Of a DNA stretch of 29,952 nucleotides, positions 1 through 7,176 are shown one piece after another; positions within the stretch are counted from its first letter, which is position 1; each line of letters begins with the position of its first letter. The stretch is from a virus. The position numbers and the translations under genes are program-made. The stretch spans positions 1 to 29,952 of IMG/VR virus record IMGVR_UViG_3300021356_000116; one strand, given 5' to 3'. The notes below the pieces were generated by a model that saw only the letters and a program-made list of their open reading frames with translations, searched no databases and had not been told where the DNA came from.

Positions 1-5
1 TGATT

Positions 6-13
6 TATAAATA
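6..13 (+). promoter_or_regulatory. T4-type late promoter upstream of gp22
   Basis: Exact match to the T4 late promoter -10 element TATAAATA. It lies 40 bases before the gp22 start codon, and transcription would begin about 5-7 bases after the element. The genes downstream, gp22 and gp23, are late head genes, and the late sigma factor gp55 that reads this motif is encoded at 7231-7740. T4 late promoters need no -35 box, and none is seen here. Confidence 0.8.
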
Positions 14-53
14 AACTTAGATTAATTATACGGAAATTACGAGGTAAACTCAA

Positions 54-1205
54 ATGTCAGATATGCTAAACGAAAAGTTTGAGGAGTTCGTTACCGAGCA
101 GAAGGTGATTGTAGAAGCTGGCGATCCTATGCCAACGGTTTCTGCTAACGTTATCCCTGGCACTGGTAGTGAACCCTCAGCAGTTTCGGATGCCCAAACT
201 GCTAACGCAGGTGGCAAAGATCCTGCACCAACCGTCGCACCATCGGTTGCACCTGGACAATCTGCAGCAGCAGATCTTGGAGGTTCTACCTCTGGTCCTC
301 TTCACGGCAACGACGAAGATGGCGCTGAGAATCCTGGCGCTAAGGCGGCAGCACCTATCTCCCAAGATAGCAGTGTTACCTCAACCGCTGGCAAACCAGG
401 AAAAGATGCTGCACCCTCGGTTGGCGCGGAAGTAGCATATGGCACCAAGATGGGTGGCAACGTAACATATCCAATCAAAGCAGGTTTTGAGATCGATATG
501 TCTGCAGACGTTGCTGCACTTCTAGAAGGAACCGAACTCTCTGAAGAGTTTGCAGAAAAAGCAAAGACAATCTTTGAAGCTGCTGTAACTGCAAAACTCT
601 CTGAAGAGTACGACAAGCTTGTTGAGCATTTCGCTAACGAAGTAGAGAAGCAAGTAGAGACTGCAAAGTCTGAACTCTCTGAAGAAGTTAACGGAACGGT
701 CAACTACGCCATCGGTCAATGGATGGAGCAAAACCAAGTTGCTGTTGACCGTGGTATCAAGAATGAGATCACTGAAGACTTCATCGCAGGTCTCAAGGGT
801 CTCTTTGAAGAGCACTACATCTCTATCCCCGACGACAAGGTTGACGTGGTAGAGGGTATGGCTGAATCTATTCGTGAGATGGAAACTCGCCTTGACGAAC
901 AGGTCAAAGCAAATGTGAAACTACAAAATCGTCTTAATGAGTCTGCCAAACTCAATATTCTGTCCACCGTGTCAGAAGGACTTGCAGATACTCAGAAAGA
1001 AAAACTCGCAGCACTTGCTGAGGGTCTAGAGTTTGTCTCGGAAGAGTCATTCTCCGCAAAGGTCAAGACCATTAAGGAGTCTTACTTTAAAGAGTCAGCT
1101 TCTGCACCCGCAGAAATTGCTGATGAAACTCCCGTCGAAGGAGGAGACGCTGAGGTATCGCCAGCAATGGCACAATATCTCAACGCCCTCAATCGCTGGC
1201 AGTGA
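54..1205 (+). CDS. gp22: Prohead core scaffolding protein gp22
   Basis: Major scaffold of the T4-type prohead core, on which gp23 assembles before the gp21 protease degrades it. The start is supported by a GAGGT Shine-Dalgarno about 10 bases upstream. The 383 residues exceed T4 gp22 (about 270). After a conserved-looking N-terminus (MSDMLNEKFEEFV), residues about 24-135 are low complexity, rich in Ala, Pro, Gly and Ser, and repeat a GKDPAPTV/GKDAAPSV-like unit. From about residue 150 the protein is acidic, Glu/Lys rich and predicted helical or coiled coil, as expected for a scaffold. It sits directly before gp23, as in all T4-like phages. The assignment rests on position plus composition, since scaffolds diverge quickly; the helical C-terminal half and the order 22-23 make it firm. 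Gene 21 should lie just upstream of the window. Confidence 0.9.
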   Translation: MSDMLNEKFEEFVTEQKVIVEAGDPMPTVSANVIPGTGSEPSAVSDAQTANAGGKDPAPTVAPSVAPGQSAAADLGGSTSGPLHGNDEDGAENPGAKAAAPISQDSSVTSTAGKPGKDAAPSVGAEVAYGTKMGGNVTYPIKAGFEIDMSADVAALLEGTELSEEFAEKAKTIFEAAVTAKLSEEYDKLVEHFANEVEKQVETAKSELSEEVNGTVNYAIGQWMEQNQVAVDRGIKNEITEDFIAGLKGLFEEHYISIPDDKVDVVEGMAESIREMETRLDEQVKANVKLQNRLNESAKLNILSTVSEGLADTQKEKLAALAEGLEFVSEESFSAKVKTIKESYFKESASAPAEIADETPVEGGDAEVSPAMAQYLNALNRWQ

Positions 1206-1240
1206 TATTATTTTAACCCCATTTTTTCAAGAGCAAAACA

Positions 1241-2668
1241 ATGTTTAATTCAAAAGCTCTAACCGAAAAGTGGTCACCTGTTCTAGGTCATGAAGGCGCT
1301 GGTGCCATCAAAGACAACTATAGAAAGAGTGTTACCGCTGTTCTGTTAGAAAACACCGAAAAGCAGCTACGCGAAGAGCGTGGTATGATCAACGAAGCAT
1401 CCAACACCGTTGGCGCTATCGCACCTGCTGGTCTATCTGGTGATAGCCTAGCAAACACCCCAGCAACTGGTGGTCTTGCAGGTTTCGACCCTGTAATGAT
1501 CAGCCTCATCCGTCGCGCAATGCCTAACTTGGTTGCGTATGACATCTGTGGCGTTCAACCAATGTCTGGTCCTACTGGTTTGATCTTCGCAATGAAGAGC
1601 CACTACCAGGATAAGGATGCTGCACTTCGTGCTGGTAAAGAGGCACTCTACAACGAGCCTGACACCAACTTCTCTGCATCTTCTGCAGGTGCAGCTGCAT
1701 ACGACAACACTCCCCTCGGATCTGACGACGTTAATCCTAAGGGTGACGGCGGCACTACCGACGCTAACCCTGGTCTCCTCAACGACAGCGGCACCTATGA
1801 GCGCGGCGAGAGAGGAATTGCAAGAGAGAACGCTGAGACCCTAGGTTCAGGTTCAACCTTGTTCAACGAGATGTCCTTCAGCATCGAGAAGACTTCGGTA
1901 CAAGCACGTACCAGAGCACTCAAAGCTGAGTACACCTTGGAACTCGCACAAGACCTCAAGGCGATCCATGGTCTAGACGCTGAGCAAGAACTCGCTAACC
2001 TTCTTTCTAGCGAGATCCTTGCTGAGATCAACCGTGAAGTTGTCAGAACTGTTTACACCGTTGCTAAGCCTGGTGCTCAGAACAACGTTGCTAACGCTGG
2101 CATCTTTGACCTCGACGTTGACTCCAACGGTCGCTGGTCGGTTGAGAAGTTCAAGGGACTTATGTTCCAGATCGAAAGAGATGCTAACGCTATCGCGCAG
2201 CAAACTCGTAGAGGAAAGGGCAACTTCATCATGACATCTGCTGATGTTGCTTCTGCACTCGCAATGTCTGGTGTCCTTGACTACTCCTCAGGTCTAACTG
2301 GCGCAGGCGGTCCTTCCATCGGTGAAGTCGATGACACTGGCAACCTCCTCGTCGGAACCATGAACGGTCGCATTAAGGTCTACGTTGATCCTTATTCTGC
2401 TAACGTTTCCAACAGCCACTTCTATGTTGCTGGTTATAAGGGTTCCTCCCCATATGACGCAGGTCTCTTCTACTGCCCATATGTACCCCTCCAGATGCTC
2501 AGAAGCATCGATCCTAACACCTTCCAGCCTAAGATTGGATTCAAGACCCGCTACGGCATGGTCGCGAACCCATTCGTCACACAGGCGAACGGTACACCCG
2601 ATCAGGAAACGCTTACCGCTTCCCGCAACCAGTATTACAGACGTGTTCTTGTCAAGAACCTCATGTGA
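1241..2668 (+). CDS. gp23: Major capsid protein gp23
   Basis: Main hexamer-forming capsid protein of T4-like phages (HK97 fold). The 475 residues fit the cyanophage gp23 size; T4 gp23 is 521. Recognisable family segments include MFNSKALTEKWSPVL at the N-terminus, PNLVAYDICGVQPMSGPTG near residues 95-110 and a C-terminus ending YYRRVLVKNLM. The N-terminal delta piece is probably removed by the gp21 protease, which cuts after (I/L)xE; residues 50-52 (INE, followed by A53) are a good candidate site, inferred by analogy with cleavage after E65 in T4. The gene starts 35 bases after gp22 stops. GC content looks higher and codons more regular than in the small genes downstream, consistent with very high expression. 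A strong terminator follows. Confidence 0.97.
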   Translation: MFNSKALTEKWSPVLGHEGAGAIKDNYRKSVTAVLLENTEKQLREERGMINEASNTVGAIAPAGLSGDSLANTPATGGLAGFDPVMISLIRRAMPNLVAYDICGVQPMSGPTGLIFAMKSHYQDKDAALRAGKEALYNEPDTNFSASSAGAAAYDNTPLGSDDVNPKGDGGTTDANPGLLNDSGTYERGERGIARENAETLGSGSTLFNEMSFSIEKTSVQARTRALKAEYTLELAQDLKAIHGLDAEQELANLLSSEILAEINREVVRTVYTVAKPGAQNNVANAGIFDLDVDSNGRWSVEKFKGLMFQIERDANAIAQQTRRGKGNFIMTSADVASALAMSGVLDYSSGLTGAGGPSIGEVDDTGNLLVGTMNGRIKVYVDPYSANVSNSHFYVAGYKGSSPYDAGLFYCPYVPLQMLRSIDPNTFQPKIGFKTRYGMVANPFVTQANGTPDQETLTASRNQYYRRVLVKNLM

Positions 2669-2689
2669 TATTGTTTACATATCAACACA

Positions 2690-2714
2690 GGGACCCTGCG
2701 GGGTCCCTTTTTTT
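2690..2714 (+). terminator. Intrinsic terminator after gp23
   Basis: Perfect 7-bp stem GGGACCC/GGGTCCC with a TGCG tetraloop closed by C-G, a UNCG-type extra-stable loop, followed by seven T. It lies 21 bases after the gp23 stop and should end the highly abundant gp22-gp23 late message. Confidence 0.92.
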
Positions 2715-2746
2715 ATGCTTAAATAGTAGAAGCATCTGTTCTCATA

Positions 2747-2917
2747 ATGATTATGCCTCGTGGAAGACTGGATAAGGTTGACATCCTCGCAAGAGTCTAT
2801 AAGATGAAGACAGCACTATATGATGGGCAACACTCTGACAAGTCAGGAGACTGGCATGACGGAGCACATGACGCTCTCAATAGGGTGCTAGACACCATCA
2901 ACGAATACGGTTCATGA
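2747..2917 (+). CDS. Small conserved cyanophage protein, function unknown
   Basis: A 56-residue reading frame from ATG 2747. Met3 at 2753 is an alternative start, giving MPRGRLDKVDIL. The product has a basic N-terminus and a polar C-terminal half (HSDKSGDWHDGAHDALNRV, then LDTINEYGS) with two helix-like stretches. No catalytic motif is seen. I recall similar small proteins after the capsid gene in other cyanophages, but no function is known to me. The stop overlaps the next start (ATGA), so the two are probably translationally coupled. It is the first gene after the gp23 terminator, so it needs read-through or its own promoter. An AAATAG sequence near 2721 is too weak to call. Confidence 0.7.
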   Translation: MIMPRGRLDKVDILARVYKMKTALYDGQHSDKSGDWHDGAHDALNRVLDTINEYGS

Positions 2918-3093
2918 ATCCCTCTTTAGTTTTACTACTGTGCCTATCACCTCTAGTGGTGATCTTCATCGTAATGAAACTTGCTCTCTGGATTACGGAG
3001 ACTGCATCATTCCGTGCTGAAACTGAAAAGTTAAAAAGAATGCAACACGGTCCTTACATCGTCTGGGATGATGAAGAGGAGGAAGACGAATGA
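2914..3093 (+). CDS. Small membrane protein, function unknown
   Basis: 59 residues, starting in an ATGA overlap with the preceding gene and ending in an ATGA overlap with the next. Residues about 4-27 form one hydrophobic membrane segment (LVLLLCLSPLVVIFIVMKLA). The rest is polar, ending in a strongly acidic tail (DDEEEEDE). It has no lipobox and no convincing signal-peptidase site, so a single-span inner-membrane protein is the best guess. It belongs to a run of tiny overlapping genes between gp23 and gp3. I do not recognise the family. Confidence 0.65.
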   Translation: MNPSLVLLLCLSPLVVIFIVMKLALWITETASFRAETEKLKRMQHGPYIVWDDEEEEDE

Positions 3094-3281
3094 ACATGAA
3101 CAAACTTTATGAAGAAATTTTAAAAATGAAGAACGAAACTTTGATGGAAGAACCTTGTCCTCTATACGAACCTGAGTGGGAAGATGTCACAAATTCAGCA
3201 AAAGATTGGGAAGATTTTTGGTATAACGAAGACCGAACCACAACCGACGATAACGAAGGAAGAAGTTCAGGAGATGATTGA
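3090..3281 (+). CDS. Small acidic protein, function unknown
   Basis: 63 residues beginning MNMNKLYEEILKM, with a start in an ATGA overlap after an AGAGGAGGAAG purine run that can serve as Shine-Dalgarno. The protein is acidic and rich in Trp, Glu and Asp (WEDVTNSAKDWEDFWYNED), ending in a low-complexity Thr/Asp/Ser tail. No known domain is seen. The last 98 bases are also read in another frame by the gene starting at 3184, so one of the two may be false or the stretch may be truly dual coding. The strong start and operon position favour this frame being real; the disordered tail could be the price of overlap. Confidence 0.6.
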   Translation: MNMNKLYEEILKMKNETLMEEPCPLYEPEWEDVTNSAKDWEDFWYNEDRTTTDDNEGRSSGDD

Positions 3282-3426
3282 CGATGCAATACGCAAACAC
3301 AATCGCAACGCTGGAATTATTTCTATGTGTGTTGGTTGGGTTGTTCTTGCACTTTTTGCTGAGGGTCTTCTTCGACTTATCGGAGTAATTCCACCAATAG
3401 CACCATGGTTGAACATACACTTATAA
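3184..3426 (+). CDS. Small membrane protein, function unknown
   Basis: 80 residues. The N-terminal half is charged (IGKIFGITKTEPQPTITKEE, then EVQEMIDDAIRKHNRN). Residues about 45-77 are hydrophobic (MCVGWVVLALFAEGLLRLIG, then VIPPIAPWLNI), giving one membrane helix plus a Pro-kinked segment. The first 98 bases overlap the preceding acidic gene in a different frame. A shorter start at 3274 would remove most of the overlap, but the charged segment with EVQEMIDDAIRKHNRN looks like real protein and the purine run GGGAAG before 3184 is usable. The 3' end overlaps the next gene by 22 bases. The family is not recognised. Confidence 0.6.
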   Translation: MSQIQQKIGKIFGITKTEPQPTITKEEVQEMIDDAIRKHNRNAGIISMCVGWVVLALFAEGLLRLIGVIPPIAPWLNIHL

Positions 3427-3611
3427 TTGAATGGATAGGAATAATCTTAGCACTGGTGTTTGGCGTGACGATGTTCTGTCAAGGTCATGCTATCTTCCAT
3501 GGTAAATATGGGTATAAGCATACGGAACGTGATAAGCAACGTTCTGCGGATATTCGGAAACAACTGGAAAAAATCATCAATGCAAATGGACATTCTACAA
3601 AAGAGGATTAG
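3405..3611 (+). CDS. Small membrane protein, function unknown
   Basis: 68 residues with an N-terminal membrane helix at about residues 6-25 (LIIEWIGIILALVFGVTMF), followed by a basic, soluble tail (KYGYKHTERDKQRSADIRKQ) predicted helical. It overlaps the preceding gene by 22 bases and the following one by up to 32, in keeping with this compressed cluster of membrane proteins between gp23 and gp3. No enzymatic motif is seen. A single-pass protein with a cytoplasmic basic tail is likely; the function is unknown. Confidence 0.6.
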   Translation: MVEHTLIIEWIGIILALVFGVTMFCQGHAIFHGKYGYKHTERDKQRSADIRKQLEKIINANGHSTKED

Positions 3612-3759
3612 GCAATTGGAAATTTCAGAGAAAATTGACGCTGCTCTATTAGAATGGTACTCTGAACAAGGAAGACCAGTTCCACAATGGAAGAAAGAAA
3701 AGTATTCATGGTGGAGAGAATATCTTATTGACCTAGGACTTGATCCAAATAATCCATGA
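3586..3759 (+). CDS. Small soluble protein, function unknown
   Basis: 57 residues from ATG 3586 (MDILQKRIRQLEISEK); ATG 3580 would add Met-Gln. A GGAAAA purine run upstream fits either start. A much longer open frame begins at 3487 but would overlap the preceding gene almost entirely, so I reject that start. The protein is rich in Trp, Lys and Glu (WYSEQGRPVPQWKKEKYSWW) and ends YLIDLGLDPNNP. No domain is recognised. Its stop overlaps the oxygenase start at 3756 (ATGA), so the two are probably coupled. Confidence 0.65.
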   Translation: MDILQKRIRQLEISEKIDAALLEWYSEQGRPVPQWKKEKYSWWREYLIDLGLDPNNP

Positions 3760-4232
3760 TTGAAATTAATAATTTTTTATCAGATGAGTATTGCGATGAT
3801 CTGATAAACGTGCATAAACAACATTGCACCACTGAAGCGAAACCAAATGAACAAAGACCATTCTATGTCAACGGAAAATATCCAGACATAGAATATAAAG
3901 TAGAAAAACTCTCTAGACAATTATCAAATTTAGCACAGTTGGAGACAACTGCTATTGTGCATTGGTCTGTAGGATCACATATGAAACCTCACTATGATCA
4001 TCCACAAGATCTGTTTGCTGCCATCATATATCTAAATGATGATTACAAGGGAGGACAAACATGTTTTGAGAATGCAGAGATCCAACCAGAAAAAGGAAAG
4101 TTGTTATTGTTTTCTTCTTGTGGTGTAAAACATTGGGTCAATATGGTATGTGAATCTGACAGATACACTCTCGCATTTTGGATTACTAAAACAAATGATA
4201 TGATGTTTGTCCCAGGAATAAATACTAAGTAG
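3756..4232 (+). CDS. 2OG-Fe(II) oxygenase, prolyl 4-hydroxylase type
   Basis: A 158-residue non-haem iron dioxygenase that would use 2-oxoglutarate and O2 to hydroxylate a substrate, unknown here. Visible motifs are the metal triad H79-x-D81 (PHYDHP) and H126 (VKHWV), and R136 in DRYTLAFWI for the 2-oxoglutarate carboxylate. Strands typical of the double-stranded beta helix appear as AAIIYLND, GGQTCF and KGKLLLFSS. The size matches the minimal catalytic core. Cyanophages often carry several such genes; this is the first of three in the window and the only one with the classical HxD...H...R spacing of prolyl 4-hydroxylases. It lies between the small membrane genes and gp3, so hydroxylation of a structural or host protein is conceivable but unproven. 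Confidence 0.85.
   Translation: MIEINNFLSDEYCDDLINVHKQHCTTEAKPNEQRPFYVNGKYPDIEYKVEKLSRQLSNLAQLETTAIVHWSVGSHMKPHYDHPQDLFAAIIYLNDDYKGGQTCFENAEIQPEKGKLLLFSSCGVKHWVNMVCESDRYTLAFWITKTNDMMFVPGINTK
4217..4224 (+). promoter_or_regulatory. Candidate late promoter for gp3
   Basis: AATAAATA followed by CTAAG, one mismatch from the T4 late element TATAAATA and still matching the looser NATAAATA form described in cyanophages. It sits within the last codons of the oxygenase gene, 22 bases before the gp3-like start, leaving a leader of roughly 15 bases. The position before a tail gene, which must be expressed late, supports it; the mismatch and the AT-rich context limit confidence. Confidence 0.5.
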
Positions 4233-4246
4233 CTTGGGAAGTTGAC

Positions 4247-4768
4247 ATGTCTGCTGATTGGTATAAGGAACAACCTAGCAATAGGAATTTTCTAAACCCT
4301 ATTGGTTATCTCCTGAAACTGGAAAAGTTTGAAGGAGTAGACTTCTTTTGTCAAAGAGCAAATCTCCCCGAACTTACGATGCCAACTACGGAGGTAGCAA
4401 GTCCATTTAGGAACTTGCCTATCATTCCTGGAGGCGGAGTAACGTTCGGGGATTTTTCTGTATCTTTTATTGTTGATGAAGATCTCAAGAACTACAATGC
4501 TATCCACAGTTGGATTCGCGATAATGGCAATGCAGATCAAATGCAGAGAACTACAGCATCGGATGATATCTTAACACATGGTTTGCTTCATATCGTAACT
4601 TCTCATTTCAACCCAGCATTCATTGTAGAGTTCAGAGACATCTTCCCTATCAGTTTGTCCGCTCTACAGTTTGATGCTACAATGACTGATGTGGAGTACA
4701 TCACCGCAGAGGTGACGTTCAAACATCAACAAATGTTCTTACTTGATAAAGACTCACGACCCTTATGA
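4247..4768 (+). CDS. gp3: Tail completion and sheath stabiliser protein gp3
   Basis: The 173 residues are close to T4 gp3 (176), which caps the tail tube and stabilises the sheath at the head-proximal end. The sequence has a tail-tube-like character: IGYLLKLEKFEGVDFFCQ near the start, LPIIPGGGVTFGDFSVSFI near residue 65, and an alternating beta pattern ending VEYITAEVTFKHQQMFLL. Tube-fold proteins share such a layout. Cyanophages place gp3 exactly here, between gp23 and uvsY. A GGGAAG ribosome-binding site precedes the ATG. Its 3' end overlaps uvsY by ATGA although the two act at different stages; a candidate late promoter at 4217 would serve gp3. Another tube-fold tail protein such as gp19 is less likely given size and position. 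Confidence 0.75.
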   Translation: MSADWYKEQPSNRNFLNPIGYLLKLEKFEGVDFFCQRANLPELTMPTTEVASPFRNLPIIPGGGVTFGDFSVSFIVDEDLKNYNAIHSWIRDNGNADQMQRTTASDDILTHGLLHIVTSHFNPAFIVEFRDIFPISLSALQFDATMTDVEYITAEVTFKHQQMFLLDKDSRPL

Positions 4769-5238
4769 ATTTTGAATCTCTTCGTAATAAATTTGAAAAA
4801 CTGAGAGAAGACTGGGCAGAAGATTCTGCAGTTGACTTTCAATTTAAGAACAAACAGTATACCACAGATCTGGGACAACTCGCGTTAGACATCCCTTTTC
4901 AACATAATAAATACTTAAACCATTACACTGACATTCAGCAGATCAAAACCTCGCTGGAGTTTGAGATCCGTAAGACGGTAAGAGAGAAGCGTGAGTATTA
5001 CTCTGGCGAAGCAGACGCTAAGACATACGCCGCTAAACCGTTTGGATCATCTATCAAGACTTCCGAAAAGATGAAGGTCTATCTAGAGAGTGATGATGAG
5101 ATCATCAACCTAGAAGCAAAGATCAAATATCTAGAGCAAATGCTTTACTGGCTTGATCAAGTCATGAAGCAAATTTCCAATAGAGGTTTTCAGATCAAGA
5201 GTGCCATTGAGTGGGAGAAATTCGTAAATGGACAATGA
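4765..5238 (+). CDS. uvsY: UvsY recombination mediator
   Basis: Recombination mediator that binds ssDNA, displaces gp32 and loads UvsX. At 157 residues it is slightly longer than T4 UvsY (137). Conserved family features include a Lys/Arg-rich REKREYYSGEADA segment matching the T4 ARLDYYSGRGDG, a region with SEKMKVYLESDDEI matching SEMKTVLSADKD, and the C-terminal helix SNRGFQIKSAIEWEKF matching KSRGFAIKHIQDMRAF. Heptad-like helices fit its ring-forming coiled architecture. It overlaps gp3 upstream and the UvsW start downstream (ATGA), so UvsY and UvsW are made together; both serve recombination-dependent replication with UvsX (24653-25669). Confidence 0.92.
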   Translation: MNFESLRNKFEKLREDWAEDSAVDFQFKNKQYTTDLGQLALDIPFQHNKYLNHYTDIQQIKTSLEFEIRKTVREKREYYSGEADAKTYAAKPFGSSIKTSEKMKVYLESDDEIINLEAKIKYLEQMLYWLDQVMKQISNRGFQIKSAIEWEKFVNGQ

Positions 5239-6707
5239 TGACCACCCTGAGTATCAAAAAGAAAAACGAAGTCTATGTTACCGTTCAGTCTGCAGAACCT
5301 CATGTTCATCATGAGCTCTCGGACTATTTTTCTTTTGAGGTTCCCGAAGCAAAATTCCTAAAGAAGAACCCCAGATACAAATACTGGGACGGAACGATTC
5401 GTCTGTACTCCCCAGGTACAGGCGAACTTTATGGTGGGTTGATGGAGCACCTAAAAGTTTGGGCAGATGAAAGACAGTATCAGATTGAATATGAAAAGAA
5501 TGATTGGTATGGAGATGTTGAAGAGACAAATAATTTTGTCTCTCCTCGTGGCATCAAAACCTTTATGGACAAGATCACCAGAGCGGGAATTACTCCACGC
5601 GACTATCAGTACCGTGCGGTCTATGAAGCGATAAAAAATAACCGCAAACTTCTATTATCTCCTACGGGTTCTGGGAAGTCTCTGATGATCTATTCCCTCG
5701 TCAGATACTATACTGCTACCGACAAGAAGACGCTCATCATCGTCCCTACTACGTCCTTGGTAGAACAGATGGTCAATGACTTTAATGACTACGGATGGAA
5801 TGCTGACGACCATGTGCATAAGATATATTCGGGCAAGGATAAAAATACGGATAAACCAATTATTATTTCAACCTGGCAGTCAATCTACAAGTTTCCCAAA
5901 AGATACTTTGATGATATTGACTGTGTTATCGGTGATGAAGCACACCTATTTAAGTCGAAGTCCCTCACGGGAATCATGACAAAGTTGCATAACGCAAAGT
6001 ATCGCTTTGGTTTCACTGGTACTCTAGACGGAACCAAGACTCATAAGTGGGTGCTTGAGGGATTGTTTGGCAACTGTGAGCGTGTGACTAAAACAGATGA
6101 TTTAATCAGAGAAGGATATCTTAGCAAGTTTAGAATCAAAGTGTTGTTGTGTAAGCACGCTCCGCAATACTTTGAATCATATCATGATGAGATGGAGTAT
6201 CTTGTAGAACATCGTGGTAGAAATAATCTGATTAAAAATTTAGTCAATGATATGGATGGCAACACTCTTGTGTTGTTCAATTATATCGAGAAGCATGGGG
6301 AACCACTTTTTGATTTGATAAATAGCACTATAGACCCCGAGCGAAAACTATTTTTTGTTCATGGTGGTACTGATGTAGAAGACAGAGAACAGGTACGGCA
6401 GATTACTGAGACAGAGAATAATGCAATTATTCTTGCATCTTACGGCACGTTTTCTACAGGCATCAACATCAAACGACTACACAATATTATCTTTGCATCC
6501 CCAAGTAAGTCGCGCATCCGCAACCTCCAGTCCATCGGACGTGTCCTCAGGAAAGGCGAAGGCAAAGACATTGCAACCTTGTATGACATCGCTGACGACA
6601 TTGGCGGGCAGAACTACACCCTTCGTCATTTGAATGAACGAGTTAACATTTACAATGAAGAGAACTTTAAGTATGAGGTTATAAAAGTAAACCTTAGAGC
6701 AAATTAA
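5235..6707 (+). CDS. uvsW: UvsW RNA-DNA and DNA helicase
   Basis: Superfamily 2 helicase that unwinds R-loops and branched DNA and helps switch T4 from origin-dependent to recombination-dependent replication. With the start at 5235 (MMTTLSIKKK, in ATGA overlap with uvsY) it has 490 residues; T4 UvsW has about 500. An upstream ATG at 5211 would add eight residues and is less likely. The N-terminal domain shows YKYWDGTIRLY, as in T4. Helicase motifs are Walker A SPTGSGKS at 142-149, DEAH at 234-237, FGFTGT (motif III) and QSIGRVLRKGEG (motif VI). In T4 this gene has a late promoter; I see only a weak NATAAATA inside uvsY, so transcription with uvsY is assumed. Confidence 0.95.
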   Translation: MMTTLSIKKKNEVYVTVQSAEPHVHHELSDYFSFEVPEAKFLKKNPRYKYWDGTIRLYSPGTGELYGGLMEHLKVWADERQYQIEYEKNDWYGDVEETNNFVSPRGIKTFMDKITRAGITPRDYQYRAVYEAIKNNRKLLLSPTGSGKSLMIYSLVRYYTATDKKTLIIVPTTSLVEQMVNDFNDYGWNADDHVHKIYSGKDKNTDKPIIISTWQSIYKFPKRYFDDIDCVIGDEAHLFKSKSLTGIMTKLHNAKYRFGFTGTLDGTKTHKWVLEGLFGNCERVTKTDDLIREGYLSKFRIKVLLCKHAPQYFESYHDEMEYLVEHRGRNNLIKNLVNDMDGNTLVLFNYIEKHGEPLFDLINSTIDPERKLFFVHGGTDVEDREQVRQITETENNAIILASYGTFSTGINIKRLHNIIFASPSKSRIRNLQSIGRVLRKGEGKDIATLYDIADDIGGQNYTLRHLNERVNIYNEENFKYEVIKVNLRAN

Positions 6708-6709
6708 AT

Positions 6710-7108
6710 ATGGAAGAAGAATTCTATGCAACAATAAAATTATTATCAGGCGAAGAATTAGTATCTAAAATCTGCTATCTTCCTGACGAAGATAAAATTA
6801 TGTTGGAGCGTCCTCTTATTGTAGAGAATGCAAAACAAAGAAAAGGATCACTAGAGGTTACAGGATTTGCATTGAAAGAATGGATCAGTGCAACGTTTGA
6901 AGACATGTTCGTGATCAAGAGAGATCACGTACTTACTATGTCTGAGGTTGAGGGTGAGATTGTAGATTTCTATGAAAAAACCCTCACCCGACTAGAGAGC
7001 GGAAAATCGCTAGCAGGAAGAGGGAATAAATTACCTAGAGGATCTGGGTATCTAGGTTCAGTAAAAGAGATGAAGAAAACTCTAGAAGATCTATTTAATA
7101 AAAGCTAA
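6710..7108 (+). CDS. Sm-like small phage protein, paralogue of the 21051-22006 trio
   Basis: 132 residues starting two bases after the uvsW stop. The N-terminal half reads IKLLSGEELVSKICYLPDED, then KIMLERPLIV, a bent beta-strand layout resembling Sm/LSm folds: a strand, a TGE/SGE turn, a second strand, then LxxPxxV. The same pattern recurs in the three tandem genes at 21051-22006 (LKTGDRVIAEL, LSTGERVLCLF, LQNEWIIAQV), which I take as a paralogous family. The C-terminal half differs: it carries a helical segment (EGEIVDFYEKTLTRLESG) and a basic, Gly-rich linker. The fold is my inference from strand pattern; RNA or DNA binding would follow but is untested. No catalytic residues are seen. It ends about 70 bases before the gp55 promoter. 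Confidence 0.7.
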   Translation: MEEEFYATIKLLSGEELVSKICYLPDEDKIMLERPLIVENAKQRKGSLEVTGFALKEWISATFEDMFVIKRDHVLTMSEVEGEIVDFYEKTLTRLESGKSLAGRGNKLPRGSGYLGSVKEMKKTLEDLFNKS

Positions 7109-7176
7109 TAGCTACTACTTCTCTTGAACCCTGACAGAGTTATCCTACTGAGGTTCTGAGGATTTGTCAACCCCCT

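Noticed and set aside
302-703. 133-residue open frame on the minus strand within gp22
   Set aside because: It is antisense to a clear coding region, has no ribosome site or homologue-like features and reflects codon bias of gp22. All other long minus-strand frames (for example 8662-9063, 11149-11631, 12364-12867, 26723-27277) fail for the same reason.
2778-2803. TTGACA followed by TATAAG inside the small gene at 2747
   Set aside because: The spacer is only 14 bases, too short for a sigma-70 promoter.
4906-4913. AATAAATA in uvsY
   Set aside because: One mismatch from the late element, inside coding sequence, and far from any late gene start; probably chance in AT-rich DNA.
6317-6324. GATAAATA in uvsW
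   Set aside because: One mismatch, internal to coding sequence, with no start codon of a late gene nearby.
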